Assembly (NCBI RefSeq): GCF_003946545.1
Contig: NZ_RHOA01000005.1
Location: 53,667-117,666, forward strand
DNA from: Levilactobacillus tangyuanensis
Lineage (GTDB): Bacteria; Bacillota; Bacilli; Lactobacillales; Lactobacillaceae
Length of the DNA: 64,000 nt
Reading direction: 5' to 3'
Positions 1 to 10,800 of the stretch are shown piece by piece. Position 1 is the stretch's first letter. Every line of letters starts with the position of its first letter. The translations under genes were made by a program, and so were the position numbers. The notes under the pieces were generated by a model that worked only from the letters and a program-made list of their open reading frames with translations, searched no databases and had not been told where the DNA came from.

Positions 1-606
1 GCGCGGTATTCTAAGCATTTGGGCATTCGTTACAGTAACAACGATGTTACCCCAACGGTGACCTGGTACACGGATGCTCACGAAAAGCTCTACAAGAAGA
101 ATAAGGGGCACAATGCCATTTACTACCATGTCAAGAGTGCCGATGGGACCTTGCAAGGCTGGATCTGGCGGGGGTACTTGAAGACGCCTAAGAAGGCGGC
201 CACACCAACAGTGGACACGTCGGCCGATTCTGGTAAAACCGTCGACGACATTGCCATGACGCGGTATTTGTTCCCCAATTCCATCTATGATGCCAAGTTG
301 CATAATGCTGCAAATAACTTCTTGAGTACTGATGAATTTTCTGCCGTGAGTGATATGCGAGACAACATGAGTAGCCAAGTGGCCTTCTTCACGCCATTCA
401 AGACGACGAAGTACATTGACTTTCAGAGTAAGGATCCTAACAGCCTGAAGTCGATTGATGCCGCTTTGACCGCTGCCGGGTATGATGCCAAGACTAGAAG
501 CACGACGTACAGTGGTTGGTACGTTGGTGGTAGTCTGGTTAGCCTGGACTCCTCATACGAAGGAATCGAACCTGGTGAAGGTATCATCTACTTAATCCAA
601 AAGTAA
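1..606 (+). CDS. C-terminal part of a cell-surface protein (partial, 5' end outside window)
   Basis: The frame is open to the first base of the window, so the TTG at 19 is probably internal and the gene begins upstream. The visible 200 residues start with an SH3-like module (W-Y-T-D ... L-Q-G-W-I-W-R-G-Y-L), the kind repeated at the C-terminus of lactobacillar extracellular proteins. A short Thr/Ala/Ser-rich linker follows, then about 125 residues with no motif I recognise, ending in IIYLIQK. There are no transmembrane segments, no LPXTG and no catalytic motif in the visible part. An exported, wall-associated role is inferred from the SH3-like module only. A strong terminator follows. The N-terminal domain, which would name the function, lies outside the window. 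Confidence 0.6.
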   Translation, partial: ARYSKHLGIRYSNNDVTPTVTWYTDAHEKLYKKNKGHNAIYYHVKSADGTLQGWIWRGYLKTPKKAATPTVDTSADSGKTVDDIAMTRYLFPNSIYDAKLHNAANNFLSTDEFSAVSDMRDNMSSQVAFFTPFKTTKYIDFQSKDPNSLKSIDAALTAAGYDAKTRSTTYSGWYVGGSLVSLDSSYEGIEPGEGIIYLIQK

Positions 607-635
607 ACCGCTAGTTCTATAATTATGCGTTGCGA

Positions 636-670
636 GCGTTCAATCCCATTGATGGATTGAACGCTTTTTT
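636..670 (+). terminator. Rho-independent terminator after the surface protein
   Basis: Perfect 11-bp stem (gcgttcaatcc / ggattgaacgc) with a 7-nt loop, followed by six T residues, 30 bases after the stop codon of the preceding gene. Confidence 0.9.
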
Positions 671-794
671 GTTTGGGCACGGGTTGCTCGGTAACCAGAT
701 AAAAATAAATTTGTAAGACGTCCTGACCTCGGGTGTGGCTAGTCGGTGGTAGTCTAGGAGGAACACTGTTAGTGAAATGACATAGGAGGCTATC

Positions 795-1121
795 ATGGAC
801 TTAATGACGCATCAAGCGTGGCTGGTTCGATTCTATCGAAGTCGGCAATGGTATCAGTACTCGCCCTTTATCCGCCTGAATTTTTTAACGGAGGAAGTTG
901 GTGAACTGTCGCGGGCCATTCGGGCCATCGAGATTGGCCGTGACCATCCAGGAGAAGCGGACCGGACGCCAGCAGATCTGACGGCTAATTTGGAAGAAGA
1001 ACTAGGGGATGTTCTGGACCAGGTGTTGATCTTGAGTCATAAGTTCAACGTGAGCCCAGAACGTCTCTTAGCGGCCAGTGAGCAGAAACTGCGGGCCAGA
1101 TTCGATGAATCAGCGACTTAG
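795..1121 (+). CDS. MazG-like nucleotide pyrophosphohydrolase
   Basis: This is a single-domain MazG-type protein of 108 residues. The family hydrolyses nucleoside triphosphates to monophosphate and pyrophosphate, often as house-cleaning of non-canonical nucleotides. The acidic metal-binding pattern is visible as EEVGELSRAI (about residues 33-42) and EEELGDVLDQ (about 76-85), matching the ExxE ... ExxD signature. AGGAGG sits 6 bases before the ATG, which supports this start. It stands alone: a terminator lies upstream and a 140-base gap separates it from kup. Its substrate cannot be deduced from sequence. Confidence 0.8.
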   Translation: MDLMTHQAWLVRFYRSRQWYQYSPFIRLNFLTEEVGELSRAIRAIEIGRDHPGEADRTPADLTANLEEELGDVLDQVLILSHKFNVSPERLLAASEQKLRARFDESAT

Positions 1122-1264
1122 TGGTTAGCCGGCGTTAGCGATTCGCCTTTGATTCATGTTGGTCAGAATTAGATCAGTCACTTACTCAAGTGCTCGCCGT
1201 TGCTTGGGTTTTGGTGGGGACAACTCTATCATGTGCAGTAGCATCAAGTTAGGGGGGTCTAGCC

Positions 1265-3259
1265 ATGAAAATGACGACAAGGTCGTTATCCGGCGTGGGC
1301 ATGATCATTACTTTGGGGATTGTGTATGGGGACATTGGTACCTCGCCACTCTACGTCATGAACGCCATCATTAGTCAGTCGGGTCATCAGGGGGCAGCGG
1401 CGACCACACCGATTATGTTGGGGAGCATCTCATTAATCTTTTGGACCTTGATGCTGATAACTACGATTAAATATATTCTGTTGGCCATGCGGGCCGATAA
1501 CAACCATGAAGGAGGAATCTTTGCCCTGTATGCCTTGGTTCGGCCGCATGCCAAATGGTTGATTTTTCCCGCGCTAATTGGTGGGGCGGCCTTGTTAGCC
1601 GATGGGACCTTAACCCCGGCCGTAACCGTCACCTCGGCGATTGAAGGACTGAAGGGGCAGACGTTAGGGCCCTTACACTTTAGCACCGGACAAGGTTGGG
1701 TCCTGTTAGTCGTTACGGGGATTCTCTTAGGATTATTCCTGGTTCAACGCTTTGGCACTGAAATGATCGGCTGGTCATTTGGCCCGTTGATGTTGATCTG
1801 GTTTAGTTTCATCGGTATCGTGGGTCTGCTCAACCTGTTGGCCATGCCAACGGTGTTGCGGGCCCTGTCGCCGGTGTATGCCATCACGTTTCTCTTCAGT
1901 CCGGTGAATCGCCACGGCATCTTCATCCTGGGAAGCATCTTCCTGGCAACAACCGGGGCAGAAGCTTTGTATTCCGACATGGGGCAAGTGGGCAAACAAA
2001 ATATTTATGGCACCTGGCCGTTTGTGTACCTCACGCTCATGCTGAGCTACTTGGGGCAAGGCGCCTGGGTGATTCGGCATGGCGCCGAAATGGCCGCCAG
2101 CAGCCCGGCTAATCCGTTCTATGCGATGGTGCCGGGGCACTGGCAAATCTTTGCGATCGTGATTGCGACGGTGGCCGCAATTATTGCCTCACAAGCGTTG
2201 ATTACCGGGTCGTACACGCTGGTCCACGAAGCGATTAGTCTGAAGCTGTTACCGCGGTTGCGGATCAAGTTTCCCGGTAATGTGAAGAGTCAACTGTATA
2301 TTGCCACGGTGAACTGGCTACTCTGTGCGGTGACCCTGTCCATCGTTTGGTATTTCCGGACCTCGGACAACATGGAAGCCGCCTATGGCCTGGCCATCAC
2401 CGTCACGATGTTAATGACCACGATGTTACTCCACGCCTTCCTGATGCAAAAACACCACCGAGCATTGGCGCGGGTGTACGTCATCGGTTTTGGCTTGTTG
2501 GAAAGCCTTTTCCTGTTAGCGAGTCTCGCCAAGTTTGTCCATGGCGGGTACGTCACCTTGCTGATTACCCTGGTCATCTTGACCGTCATGGTCTTCTGGT
2601 ACTACGGTAACCAACGGCGTGACGCCCATCTGGCCGAGACGGAAGACGTGTCGCTCTCGGAATTCTTGCCACAACTTGAGGCCCTAAGCGCGGACGATGA
2701 GATTCCGTCGTTCTCGACAAATCTGGTCTATCTGAGTCCGGTCACCAAGGACTATCAGATCAAGCGCGCCACGATTTACTCCATCCTGGACCAACAACCC
2801 AAGCGGGCCCGGGTCTACTGGTTTGTGACCGTTAATGAGGCGGATACGCCGTATGAATGTTCCTATACCATCGATACCTTGGGCACTCGTAACGTGATTG
2901 ACGTGCAACTTTACCTGGGCTTCAAGAAGCCGCAACGCTTGAACGTCTATCTGCGGCAAATCGTTAATGACCTGTTGGACGAAGGTTTAATCGATGACCA
3001 AACACCGCCGTATTCCAGCATTCCATTCCGACGGGTCGGGAACTTTAAGTTTGTCATGTTGAATCAACAATTCCAAGACCTTGGGGTTCAAGGCGAAATG
3101 TCTACCTGGGATCGACTGCTGATTGGTGGGCGGTTGTTATTGCAACGAATCACCTTATCACCAACGCGGTGGTACGGTTTGGAATTTAGTGATGTCATCG
3201 AAGAACGGGCGCCGCTATTCATCGGTCAACAACCGGACCGAACCTTGCGTCGTCGGTAA
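1265..3259 (+). CDS. kup: Kup-family potassium uptake transporter
   Basis: The protein has 664 residues, the usual length for KUP/HAK/KT transporters, which import K+ with protons across the membrane. The family signature [14 protein letters not shown] lies at about residues 18-31. About 12 hydrophobic segments fill residues 10-460, and a cytoplasmic C-terminal domain of about 200 residues follows. The ATG lies 8 bases after a G-rich ribosome binding site (ggggggt). No c-di-AMP (ydaO-type) riboswitch core was found in the 143-base upstream gap, although potassium transporters often have one. The gene is monocistronic, with a strong terminator directly after it. Confidence 0.95.
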   Translation: MKMTTRSLSGVGMIITLGIVYGDIGTSPLYVMNAIISQSGHQGAAATTPIMLGSISLIFWTLMLITTIKYILLAMRADNNHEGGIFALYALVRPHAKWLIFPALIGGAALLADGTLTPAVTVTSAIEGLKGQTLGPLHFSTGQGWVLLVVTGILLGLFLVQRFGTEMIGWSFGPLMLIWFSFIGIVGLLNLLAMPTVLRALSPVYAITFLFSPVNRHGIFILGSIFLATTGAEALYSDMGQVGKQNIYGTWPFVYLTLMLSYLGQGAWVIRHGAEMAASSPANPFYAMVPGHWQIFAIVIATVAAIIASQALITGSYTLVHEAISLKLLPRLRIKFPGNVKSQLYIATVNWLLCAVTLSIVWYFRTSDNMEAAYGLAITVTMLMTTMLLHAFLMQKHHRALARVYVIGFGLLESLFLLASLAKFVHGGYVTLLITLVILTVMVFWYYGNQRRDAHLAETEDVSLSEFLPQLEALSADDEIPSFSTNLVYLSPVTKDYQIKRATIYSILDQQPKRARVYWFVTVNEADTPYECSYTIDTLGTRNVIDVQLYLGFKKPQRLNVYLRQIVNDLLDEGLIDDQTPPYSSIPFRRVGNFKFVMLNQQFQDLGVQGEMSTWDRLLIGGRLLLQRITLSPTRWYGLEFSDVIEERAPLFIGQQPDRTLRRR

Positions 3260-3264
3260 CCTTG

Positions 3265-3301
3265 CACCCAGCAACCTTTCCTTGGTTGCTGGGTGTTTTT
3301 T
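3265..3301 (+). terminator. Rho-independent terminator of kup
   Basis: Perfect 12-bp stem (cacccagcaacc / ggttgctgggtg) with a 7-nt loop, followed by a T-run, starting 5 bases after the kup stop. Confidence 0.92.
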
Positions 3302-3327
3302 GCTTTAGTTGAATGTTGGCCGCCTAC

Positions 3328-3496
3328 GGCCGCCAGGGCGGGTGTTCGCCGTGGGGACCGCCACCAGCCAAAGGGCGGTCTGTTGGCTCGACTTGAAGCC
3401 GCCCAAGCCCGACGTCTCCAAGCTCGTCCCCTGGTGTAGGTTGGCAGAGAACGCCAACCTACACCAGCGACACCGCTCACGCCCGCCCTGACGGCC
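3328..3496. repeat. GC-rich, highly self-complementary non-coding element
   Basis: This intergenic stretch is much richer in G+C than its flanks. An outer stem pairs 3328-3345 with 3479-3496 (18 positions, one C-A mismatch, one G-T wobble). Inside it is a perfect 15-bp hairpin (3431-3445 with 3453-3467, loop agagaac). There are also two mutually exclusive small stems: 3356-3362 with 3374-3380, and 3366-3371 with 3383-3388. Open frames occur on both strands across it, but they have no ribosome binding site and look like GC-driven shadows. It could be a structured RNA, a palindromic extragenic repeat, or a miniature mobile element. I saw no second copy in this window. Confidence 0.6.
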
Positions 3497-3671
3497 TCCG
3501 GCTTGGATCGACCGTGCCGCGAGAACCGGATTGATGCGGTGGTTACAAATCCTGGCATAAGCTTTGGGATGCATCATCGGTTGCGTCCTGAAGTTTAAGG
3601 GAATGGTAACCGGGCCGGTTTTGTCAGATGATAAACGGCGTTAGTTTATCGATTCAATAATTTTAGTTAAA

Positions 3672-3698
3672 AAAGGGTGCCCAGGCAGGGCACCCTTT
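3672..3698. terminator. Terminator for the permease gene (minus strand), possibly bidirectional
   Basis: Perfect 11-bp stem (aaagggtgccc / gggcacccttt) with loop aggca. The A-run at 3669-3674 gives a T-run on the minus strand, and the element starts 10 bases beyond the permease stop codon. Confidence 0.88.
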
Positions 3699-3708
3699 AA
3701 ATGTTAGA

Positions 3709-5220
3709 TTAGTCTTCGTCAGAAGCGGTTTCGGTTAAGTCATTGCGCTTCTGGGCGTTGTGGTAGAAGATCCAGGCCACGGCACCGAAGAAGATTGGGC
3801 CGATAACCGTCCAGAAGGCGGTCATGTAGTCGTGTTCCAACATTGGTTCCAGGCAGGTGAAGCCAATCCCACCAACCAGGACAATCAGGACCAACGTGAC
3901 AATGGTGTTGGTCCAGAAACGGCTGGTGTAGACTTCGAATGGCCGGTCCAGGTCCTGACGCTTCTTGAAGAATGGGAAGGCCCCAATCAAGAAGAGGTAA
4001 GGGAAGGACGTGGAGACGTTAGCCATGTCGGTCAGAATCAAGTAGAACTTGTTCGCAGCGGAACCCCCGAAGGCCACCAAGAAGATGAAGACGGCGACCA
4101 CGATGGCTTGGAGCCACATGGAGAAGGCTGGTAAACCGGCCTTGTTTAACTTCGTCATCTTCTTAGGCCATAGCTTTGGTGAAGATCCCATGATGAAGGA
4201 CTTCAGTGGGGAGTAAACCAGAACGAAGAAGGACCCTAAGTAGGCCATGAACATACTCAACCCAGTGAAGCGAGCCAAGAGTTGGCCCATGGTTGCAGCG
4301 GTGCTAGTGGAAAGGTGCATGGCCTTCCCTAAGACCAGCCCGAGGTTGTTCATCAGGACGTAAGAGATATTCCCAAGGTTAACCTCGTCGCCACCCAACA
4401 CTTGGTGCCAGTTGGTGCTGATCCCCCACATGAAGATGGAGAGGGAATACATGATGGTGATGGCAATCGTTGAAATGATAAGTCCCTTAGGGAACGTCTT
4501 TTCAGGCTTGTCCATACTATCGGTAATCCCACCCATGGATTCCATGCCGGCGTATGCGAAGACCGCATACGTGATGAAGGAAAGCAGGGCCAGTGGGGAT
4601 GAGAAGCCAGGATTTGGTGAGCTGACGAAGCTGTGAATGCCATGGATTGGTTCGGCGAGTTGGCCACCATTTAAGAACCAGATGACAATGCTGGCCACGA
4701 AGAAGACCCCGGTCAGGAACATCACGAAGAAGCCCCCGAGTGAAGAAATCTTGGCAATAGAGTTCATCCCACGTGTAGCGAAGAAGGTGACGGCCAGGAT
4801 CCAGAAGATCCCGAGCAGGCCAACCGTTTGCGTTGAGGACAAGCCCAAGAAGGACCAGGTTTGCGTCTGGTCACTCCCAGAGATTAACGTGGAGAGTGGA
4901 ATCCAAACCTTGGTGGAAGTGGATAACATCCAGATAATCCATGAGGATAACCAGATGAAGGTCCCAATGAAGGCCCACTTTTCACCGATTGATCCGGCCA
5001 GCCAGGAGTAAATGCCCCCCTTGGCTTCCTTGAAGGCGGACCCATATTCGGCCAGCATCAAGGCACTTGGCAAGAAGAACAGTAGTGCAGCTAAAATGTA
5101 CCAGATAATACTTGCGTAACCCATTTGGTCATAAGCAACGGTCGTGTTAGCGAAACCGTAGATGGCCGAAAAAATCATTAAGATCAGGCTCGAAACGCCG
5201 ATCTTTTTTTGCTTTCCCAT
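3709..5220 (-). CDS. APC-superfamily amino acid permease (YjeM-like, glutamate/GABA antiporter family)
   Basis: This is a polytopic membrane protein of 503 residues with about 12-13 hydrophobic segments. The N-terminal IYGFANTTVAYDQMG region and the ALMLAEYGSAFKEAKGGIYSW motif resemble YjeM and GadC-like members of the APC superfamily. The substrate is uncertain; glutamate or a related amino acid is inferred from family likeness. I start it at the second ATG (5220) because ggaga lies at the right distance for that codon and nothing resembling a ribosome binding site precedes the ATG at 5235. It follows the C69 dipeptidase by 53 bases on the same strand, so the pair probably forms an operon that handles peptide-derived amino acids. 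Confidence 0.82.
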   Translation of the reverse strand: MGKQKKIGVSSLILMIFSAIYGFANTTVAYDQMGYASIIWYILAALLFFLPSALMLAEYGSAFKEAKGGIYSWLAGSIGEKWAFIGTFIWLSSWIIWMLSTSTKVWIPLSTLISGSDQTQTWSFLGLSSTQTVGLLGIFWILAVTFFATRGMNSIAKISSLGGFFVMFLTGVFFVASIVIWFLNGGQLAEPIHGIHSFVSSPNPGFSSPLALLSFITYAVFAYAGMESMGGITDSMDKPEKTFPKGLIISTIAITIMYSLSIFMWGISTNWHQVLGGDEVNLGNISYVLMNNLGLVLGKAMHLSTSTAATMGQLLARFTGLSMFMAYLGSFFVLVYSPLKSFIMGSSPKLWPKKMTKLNKAGLPAFSMWLQAIVVAVFIFLVAFGGSAANKFYLILTDMANVSTSFPYLFLIGAFPFFKKRQDLDRPFEVYTSRFWTNTIVTLVLIVLVGGIGFTCLEPMLEHDYMTAFWTVIGPIFFGAVAWIFYHNAQKRNDLTETASDED

Positions 5221-5273
5221 GATGATATCTCCCATTTATAGTGAAGCCGCTCAATTAGCGACAACCACCTTGT

Positions 5274-6689
5274 TTATAGATTTAGATCCTGATGATAATT
5301 CAGCGGACCAAGGTCGGTGGCCTGAGTGATTAAGGTCGCGGCCAACTCTCGGTAACGCCGAATTCCCAATGCGGCGTTGCCGAAGGCTTGTTGCGTTAAG
5401 AAGTGATTGAGTTCGGGACCAGACAGTTGCTTGCCAACCAGGTCCGTGTGTTGAACGGATTGCTTGAAGGCGATGCGCAGATCCTTTTGAACGGCGCTGA
5501 CGGTGGGCCAAGCCTCGTGGTAGTGGGCATCCGTCAGGACGCTCACCAACTTATAGACCCAGTAGGCCGACTGGGTGTCGTAGGTTTCGGCCCCCAGATG
5601 ATACGCATCCGGCGTGCTATCGATGCCGGCGTAGAAAGGCACGTAAACACTTTGCGCCGCGACGCCCATGGCTAACCATTGAATGCCGGCCAGGGCAGGG
5701 TCCATGTCGGGCCGCACCTGTAAGACGTGTGATTCCTGCGTCTTAGCCAAGCTGATTGGTCGGAATGCCGTTCGTTGTTCGGGTGAGCCGGAACCAACGG
5801 GATCGTACGGTGTCTCCTCGTAATGACTACTCAAGAAGGCCTGGGCGTCATCGACACTCAGCAGTCGGTCGGCATACTGAATGAATGGCAGGTCGAACGA
5901 CTGGGGAGCCTGAGAAACACTCGGGGTCAAGGTCTTTTGTCCGTACCAAACCCGTGGGGTATTGTAGTACAGGTCGGATTGATCTTGCGTCCCAAAAATA
6001 TCCCGCCAAATGAATTGATTGCGATGCCGATTCAAGTGATTGTCGGCGACAAACGCTTGGAGGTCGCGGGCAAACATGAAGTTGTCGGCATCGTTGAAGT
6101 CGATGGCCTGAATGGCCATTTGATTGGCGACGACGGCGTACCCATTTTCGGGAATTCGTTGAGCGACCCAGTAGTGACCGGCACCCGTTTCCAGGTACCA
6201 GGCCTCGTGTTGATCGGCAAACAGAATCCCGTTTGATTCGCTGGTCCCGTAGTGTTCAATCAATTGGCCTAGGCGGGCGACTCCTTCGCGAGCGGTATGA
6301 ATGTAAGGCAGGACCACGGTAATCATGGCCTCTTCACCCAAACCGTCCTTAACCAAGGGATCGGCGCCTAGGACGCGCTCATTTGAATAGGTACTCTCGG
6401 TGCCGCTCATGGCGATGCCAAATTCGTTGAAGCCGTCTTCTTCGAATAGGCCATACTTAGACGTCCATTCGGGCGTGGCGGTATATTTGGCAGCGTGCAG
6501 GGGTAATGGCATGGTGAAGCCATTATCCTGACTGACAAAGGTTTGCGGCGTGGTTGCGGTCGTTGCTGGGTGAACGACGAAGTGTTTTGGCCAAGCGGCC
6601 TTAGCATCCTCGTTACGCCCAATGATGACGGACCCATCGGTCGTTGCCCGGGGTCCAATTAAAATACTCGTGCAAGCCGAATAGTTCAA
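5274..6689 (-). CDS. pepD: Family C69 dipeptidase (PepD type)
   Basis: The protein has 471 residues, typical for C69 dipeptidases, which are intracellular N-terminal-nucleophile cysteine enzymes that split dipeptides in lactobacilli. The nucleophile is expected to be Cys6 in MNYSACTSI, and the following TDGSVIIGRNED matches the conserved N-terminal region of the family. The likely start is TTG at 6689, with GAGGAG about 9 bases upstream; no ATG lies near. Downstream on the same strand is an amino acid permease. A possible -10 (TAGAAT, minus strand) lies near 6730 in the divergent intergenic region. Confidence 0.88.
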   Translation of the reverse strand: MNYSACTSILIGPRATTDGSVIIGRNEDAKAAWPKHFVVHPATTATTPQTFVSQDNGFTMPLPLHAAKYTATPEWTSKYGLFEEDGFNEFGIAMSGTESTYSNERVLGADPLVKDGLGEEAMITVVLPYIHTAREGVARLGQLIEHYGTSESNGILFADQHEAWYLETGAGHYWVAQRIPENGYAVVANQMAIQAIDFNDADNFMFARDLQAFVADNHLNRHRNQFIWRDIFGTQDQSDLYYNTPRVWYGQKTLTPSVSQAPQSFDLPFIQYADRLLSVDDAQAFLSSHYEETPYDPVGSGSPEQRTAFRPISLAKTQESHVLQVRPDMDPALAGIQWLAMGVAAQSVYVPFYAGIDSTPDAYHLGAETYDTQSAYWVYKLVSVLTDAHYHEAWPTVSAVQKDLRIAFKQSVQHTDLVGKQLSGPELNHFLTQQAFGNAALGIRRYRELAATLITQATDLGPLNYHQDLNL

Positions 6690-6930
6690 ACGGAGCGCTC
6701 CTCTCTCTAATGAATAAATTTACGTTTTCTATTCTATCATGTTTCGTGGAAAACCGGGCCTTTTCGGCAGAATTTACATTGAATTATTTATATTTTCTGG
6801 ATATTCAAATATTTATACATTTTGAACTAATATATTCATTAATAACATCGATTGGATTGGAAATTAAGAGTATTGTCCGCGCGAAACATTTGGGAAAGCC
6901 CGGGAAATATGAGCCATTTATTCATTAAAT

Positions 6931-6940
6931 TAGGTATAAT
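6931..6940 (+). promoter_or_regulatory. -10 promoter element for the YitT-family gene
   Basis: TATAAT at 6935-6940 lies 34 bases before the chosen ATG of the YitT gene. No good -35 is visible at 17 bases. It argues that the longer reading frame starting at 6852 is not the real protein start. Confidence 0.55.
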
Positions 6941-6974
6941 GATGGGAGCAATGTTTCTGGAAAGGACGATAGTT

Positions 6975-7859
6975 ATGGGTAACAAGCGGCAGCGCGAGCT
7001 GGCTAAACAGTTATTAATCATGGTCATGTCTTCAGTAGTCAGTGCGATTGCACTGAATGAGTTCCTGGTGCCGGGGAAGATTTTCTCGGCGGGGATCAAC
7101 GGGGTCTCACAGATTATCGCGACCGTTCTAGAGATGACGGGGATGCACGTCAGTACCGGGTGGTTTATCCTACTCTTCAACATCCCCATTGGCCTGTTAG
7201 GCTGGTTCAAGGTGGGGCGGCGGTTCACGCTATATTCCATTATCGTGGCGATTCTGACCTCTGTCTTGACGATTGTCGTACCCGTACATAATATTTCAAA
7301 TAATCCTCTGTTAGCGGCCCTGTTTGGGGGCATTCTATCCGGCGTCTCGATTGGTTATCCCTTAAAATACGGGTTCTCAACGGGTGGTATGGATATCATT
7401 GCTGTTGTCTTGGAGAAGACCACTGGCCGAACGATTGGGACCCTCATGATGATGATTAACTTTACCATCGTGGTGGTGGCCGGCTTCATGTTTGGCTGGG
7501 AGAGTGCGCTATACACCATCATTTCCATTTATGCCATGTCGCGCGTCGTTGATGGTATTCATACCGGACATCAGAAGTTAACGGCCTTCATCGTGACCAG
7601 TCACAAGCAAACGGTGGTTGATGAATTGAACCGGACCCTGATTCGGGGGATCACGGTGTTACCGTCAACCGGTGCCTATACCGGCAAGGAAAATAACGTG
7701 TTGATGGTGGTTATTTCTCGTTATGAGTTGTATGACCTGGAACAGGCCGTTAAGGAAGTCGACGAACACGCCTTCGTTAACCTGGTCAACACCATCGACA
7801 TTGAAGGAAACTTTATTAGTCAGTCGGAACAGCGGGAAGCCAAGCAGGCCCAGCAGTAG
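6975..7859 (+). CDS. YitT family membrane protein (DUF161 + DUF2179)
   Basis: This is a protein of 294 residues with five to six hydrophobic segments in the first 190 residues (SAIALNEFLVPGKIFSAGIN is typical of YitT/DUF161). A soluble DUF2179 domain of about 90 residues follows, recognisable by TRGITVLPSTGAYTGKENNVL-like sequence. The molecular function of the family is not established. I choose ATG 6975 because aaagga precedes it by about 8 bases and a TATAAT lies just upstream, within the longer open frame. Only 21 bases separate it from hsdR, so read-through into the restriction locus is possible. Confidence 0.85.
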   Translation: MGNKRQRELAKQLLIMVMSSVVSAIALNEFLVPGKIFSAGINGVSQIIATVLEMTGMHVSTGWFILLFNIPIGLLGWFKVGRRFTLYSIIVAILTSVLTIVVPVHNISNNPLLAALFGGILSGVSIGYPLKYGFSTGGMDIIAVVLEKTTGRTIGTLMMMINFTIVVVAGFMFGWESALYTIISIYAMSRVVDGIHTGHQKLTAFIVTSHKQTVVDELNRTLIRGITVLPSTGAYTGKENNVLMVVISRYELYDLEQAVKEVDEHAFVNLVNTIDIEGNFISQSEQREAKQAQQ

Positions 7860-7880
7860 AAATCGGGAGGATGGACAACG

Positions 7881-10800
7881 ATGGATGCGGAATTAGAGTT
7901 TGAGAACAAGTTGATTGGTTACCTCGAACAGATTGGTGGGACCAAGCAATGGCAATACGTGCCTGACATTACCCAGACGGAACAGTTGTGGGCTAATTTT
8001 AAACAAATTCTTGAGAAAAATAATCAGGATAAAATCGACAAACCCTTGAGTGGTAACGAATTCGCTCAAGTGAAAAAACAAATTGATGATTTGGAGACAC
8101 CGTATCTAGCCGGAAAGTTTTTGTATGGTTTAAATGGGGTTTCCCAGGTCGAAATTGACATGGATGACGGTCGGCATATCTTCCTCACGGTATTTGATCA
8201 GGCCAATGTTGGAGCAGGAAATACCGTCTATCAAGTGGTGAATCAGATTGAACGGCCACATAAGTTGGCGGGCTACCGGGATCGGCGCTTTGATACCACG
8301 TTGTTGATTAACGGGCTCCCGATTATTCATATTGAGGAAAAGGCCGCGAATCATAACGTTACAGAGGCCCTGAACCAGATGGAACAGTACGCCACCGAAG
8401 GGCAGTTCACGGATATTTATTCCACGGTGCAAATTCTGATTGGGATGACGCCGGACGATACCCGTTATATGGCGAATACGACGGCGGATAAGTTCAACTT
8501 TGACTTTGCCTTTCACTGGCAGCGGGAAGATAATAATCAACCAGTCATGGCCTGGCGAGACTTCTTGAATCGGATGTTGTCGATTCCCATGGCCCATCAG
8601 ATGGCGACTAACTATATGATTCTGGATGGCACTCAGCATCACCAAATGTTAAAGGTGATGCGGCCATACCAGGTGTATGCGACGCGCAAGGTTATTCAAC
8701 AGATCAAGGAGGCTAGCTTTAATTTAGATAGTCAGAAACTTGGCTACATCTGGCACACGACCGGTTCAGGGAAGACCATCAGCAGTTTTAAGACGGCTTG
8801 GTTGGCGTCAAGGTTACCCAATGTCGATAAGGTCGTCTTCATCGTGGACCGCATTGCGTTGACTCAGCAAACGGTTGATAATTATTCCGCCTACGATCCG
8901 GATACCAATGATGAAAATAAAAATGGGGTCGTGACGGACACCGCGAACGTCAGTGTCTTGGGCCAAAAGATTCGACAAAAGGGCGGCGGTATCGTGGTTA
9001 CGTCGATTCAAAAGCTGGATCGATTGGTTCAACGGGCTAACTTTAAGAAGCCCGATCAACATATCGTGTTCATTGTTGATGAGGCCCATCGTTCAACCAG
9101 TGGTGACATGTTACAACGGGCGAAGGCTGGCTTCCCGCATGGCGCTTGGGTTGGTTATACCGGGACGCCAAGCTTTGACGGAATCACGACGCAGGAGATC
9201 TTTGGCGATTTACTTCACGCGTATACGATTCGGGAGGCCATTGCGGACCGAAATGTCTTGGGATTCAAGGTCGATTTCAATACGACGCTGTCCGAGGATG
9301 TGTTGAAGGAACAGTACTTACCGGCCTTCTATCAGGAGAAGCATCCCGACTGGACTCAGGAACAGATTAAATACAAGATTGACCATTTATCCCGTGAGGA
9401 CATGGACGACTCCGTTAATTCCGGTGTCTATGATGATAATGACGATCACGTTAAATTGGTGGTCGATGATATCTTAAATAAGTGGCGAAATCGGTCCGTT
9501 TCCGGCCGGTACAGCGCCATGTTGACGACCCATGTTGGTGGCGGGAAGGCCTCGTCACCCATGGCAATTAAGTATTTTGAGGAATTTCAACGGCGGAATG
9601 CTGAGCTCCCAGCTGACAAGCGACTGAAGGTTGCGGTGACGTTTAGCCAGGACAATTCCAATGGTAATCATATGTTGCAGACCAATCAGGGCTTGCACAA
9701 TGCAATGGTGGCCTACAATAAGCAATTTGGAACGGCCTTCGGGGATGATACCGTCAAGGAATATACCGAGGATGTGGTGTCCCGATTGAATCGGAGTATC
9801 AGTACGGATCCCGCTGATTATCTAAATATTGTAATCGTCATCGACCAGTTGCTGACCGGATTTGATGCCCCATACTTGAATACCCTTTACGTTGATCGGA
9901 CCATGCAGGGCGCTAACTTGATTCAGGCATACTCACGGACCAACCGGATTCAGGATATGCAACAGAAGCCCTATGGCCGAATCGTTAACTATCGTTGGCC
10001 GGCGCAGACTGAGAAGCTCATGAACGAAGCCTTGCGGACGTATGCCGACCGGAATTCGGCGAATATTCAAATTGAACTGCCAAATACTGATGAAGACGGC
10101 GTGGATGTTATTGCTCCAGACTTTGAGGCCACGCAGGCTACGGCTACCAAGCTGGTTGACCAGTTGGCGGACTTAACTAATGGTTTCGACCATATCCCGG
10201 CGAGTGAGGCCAAGCAAGACCAGGCCCTGGATCTGTTAAAGCAATATAATCACGCGATGGCCCTGCTAAAGCAAGACGATTCATATGATTATGATGAGCC
10301 AGATAAGCTATTGGAAACAATTGGTATTACCCCGGATCAAGAGGTTCGACTGACCAATTCGATTGCTAATAACTTAGTTGACGCTATTGTTAAACGTGAT
10401 ACTGACAATGGTATTAACTATGGCGACTTCGACTTACAAATGGAACACGTCAACGAGGTCAAGGTTAATTATGACTATCTTGAAGAATTGATTGCACAGT
10501 TCCTGAATGAAACCAATGATGGTGATCAAGATGCCGCAGATGAAACCTTTGGCAAGATTAATGATATGGCCGATCAACTGGCAGATCGTCAATATGGTCA
10601 GCAGGTTAAGCGAATGGCCGCAGATGTTCACAATGGCCAATTGGACCACGACTTGGTTCCAGAGTATCCCGTTAAGTCTTCGGCGATTAAAGGCATCTTG
10701 GAGGAACATAATCAACGGAGTCGGCGGACCGTCATTTTGGCTTTTCGGCAAAAATGGGGGCTAGTCGATGCCGAGGGTGTGAAGGACGAGATGAATTTGA

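Noticed and set aside
1122..1264. c-di-AMP riboswitch upstream of kup
   Set aside because: Searched because potassium transporters often have one; the conserved core was not found.
3356..3388. H-type pseudoknot in the GC-rich element
   Set aside because: The second connecting loop would be only 2 bases across a 7-bp stem, too short; the two stems are better seen as alternatives.
3226..3577. Several open frames of 60-110 codons on both strands in the GC-rich element
   Set aside because: They overlap each other, lack ribosome binding sites, and follow from high G+C in a self-complementary sequence.
6852..6974. Longer N-terminus for the YitT protein
   Set aside because: A TATAAT promoter element lies inside it and the ribosome binding site points to ATG 6975.
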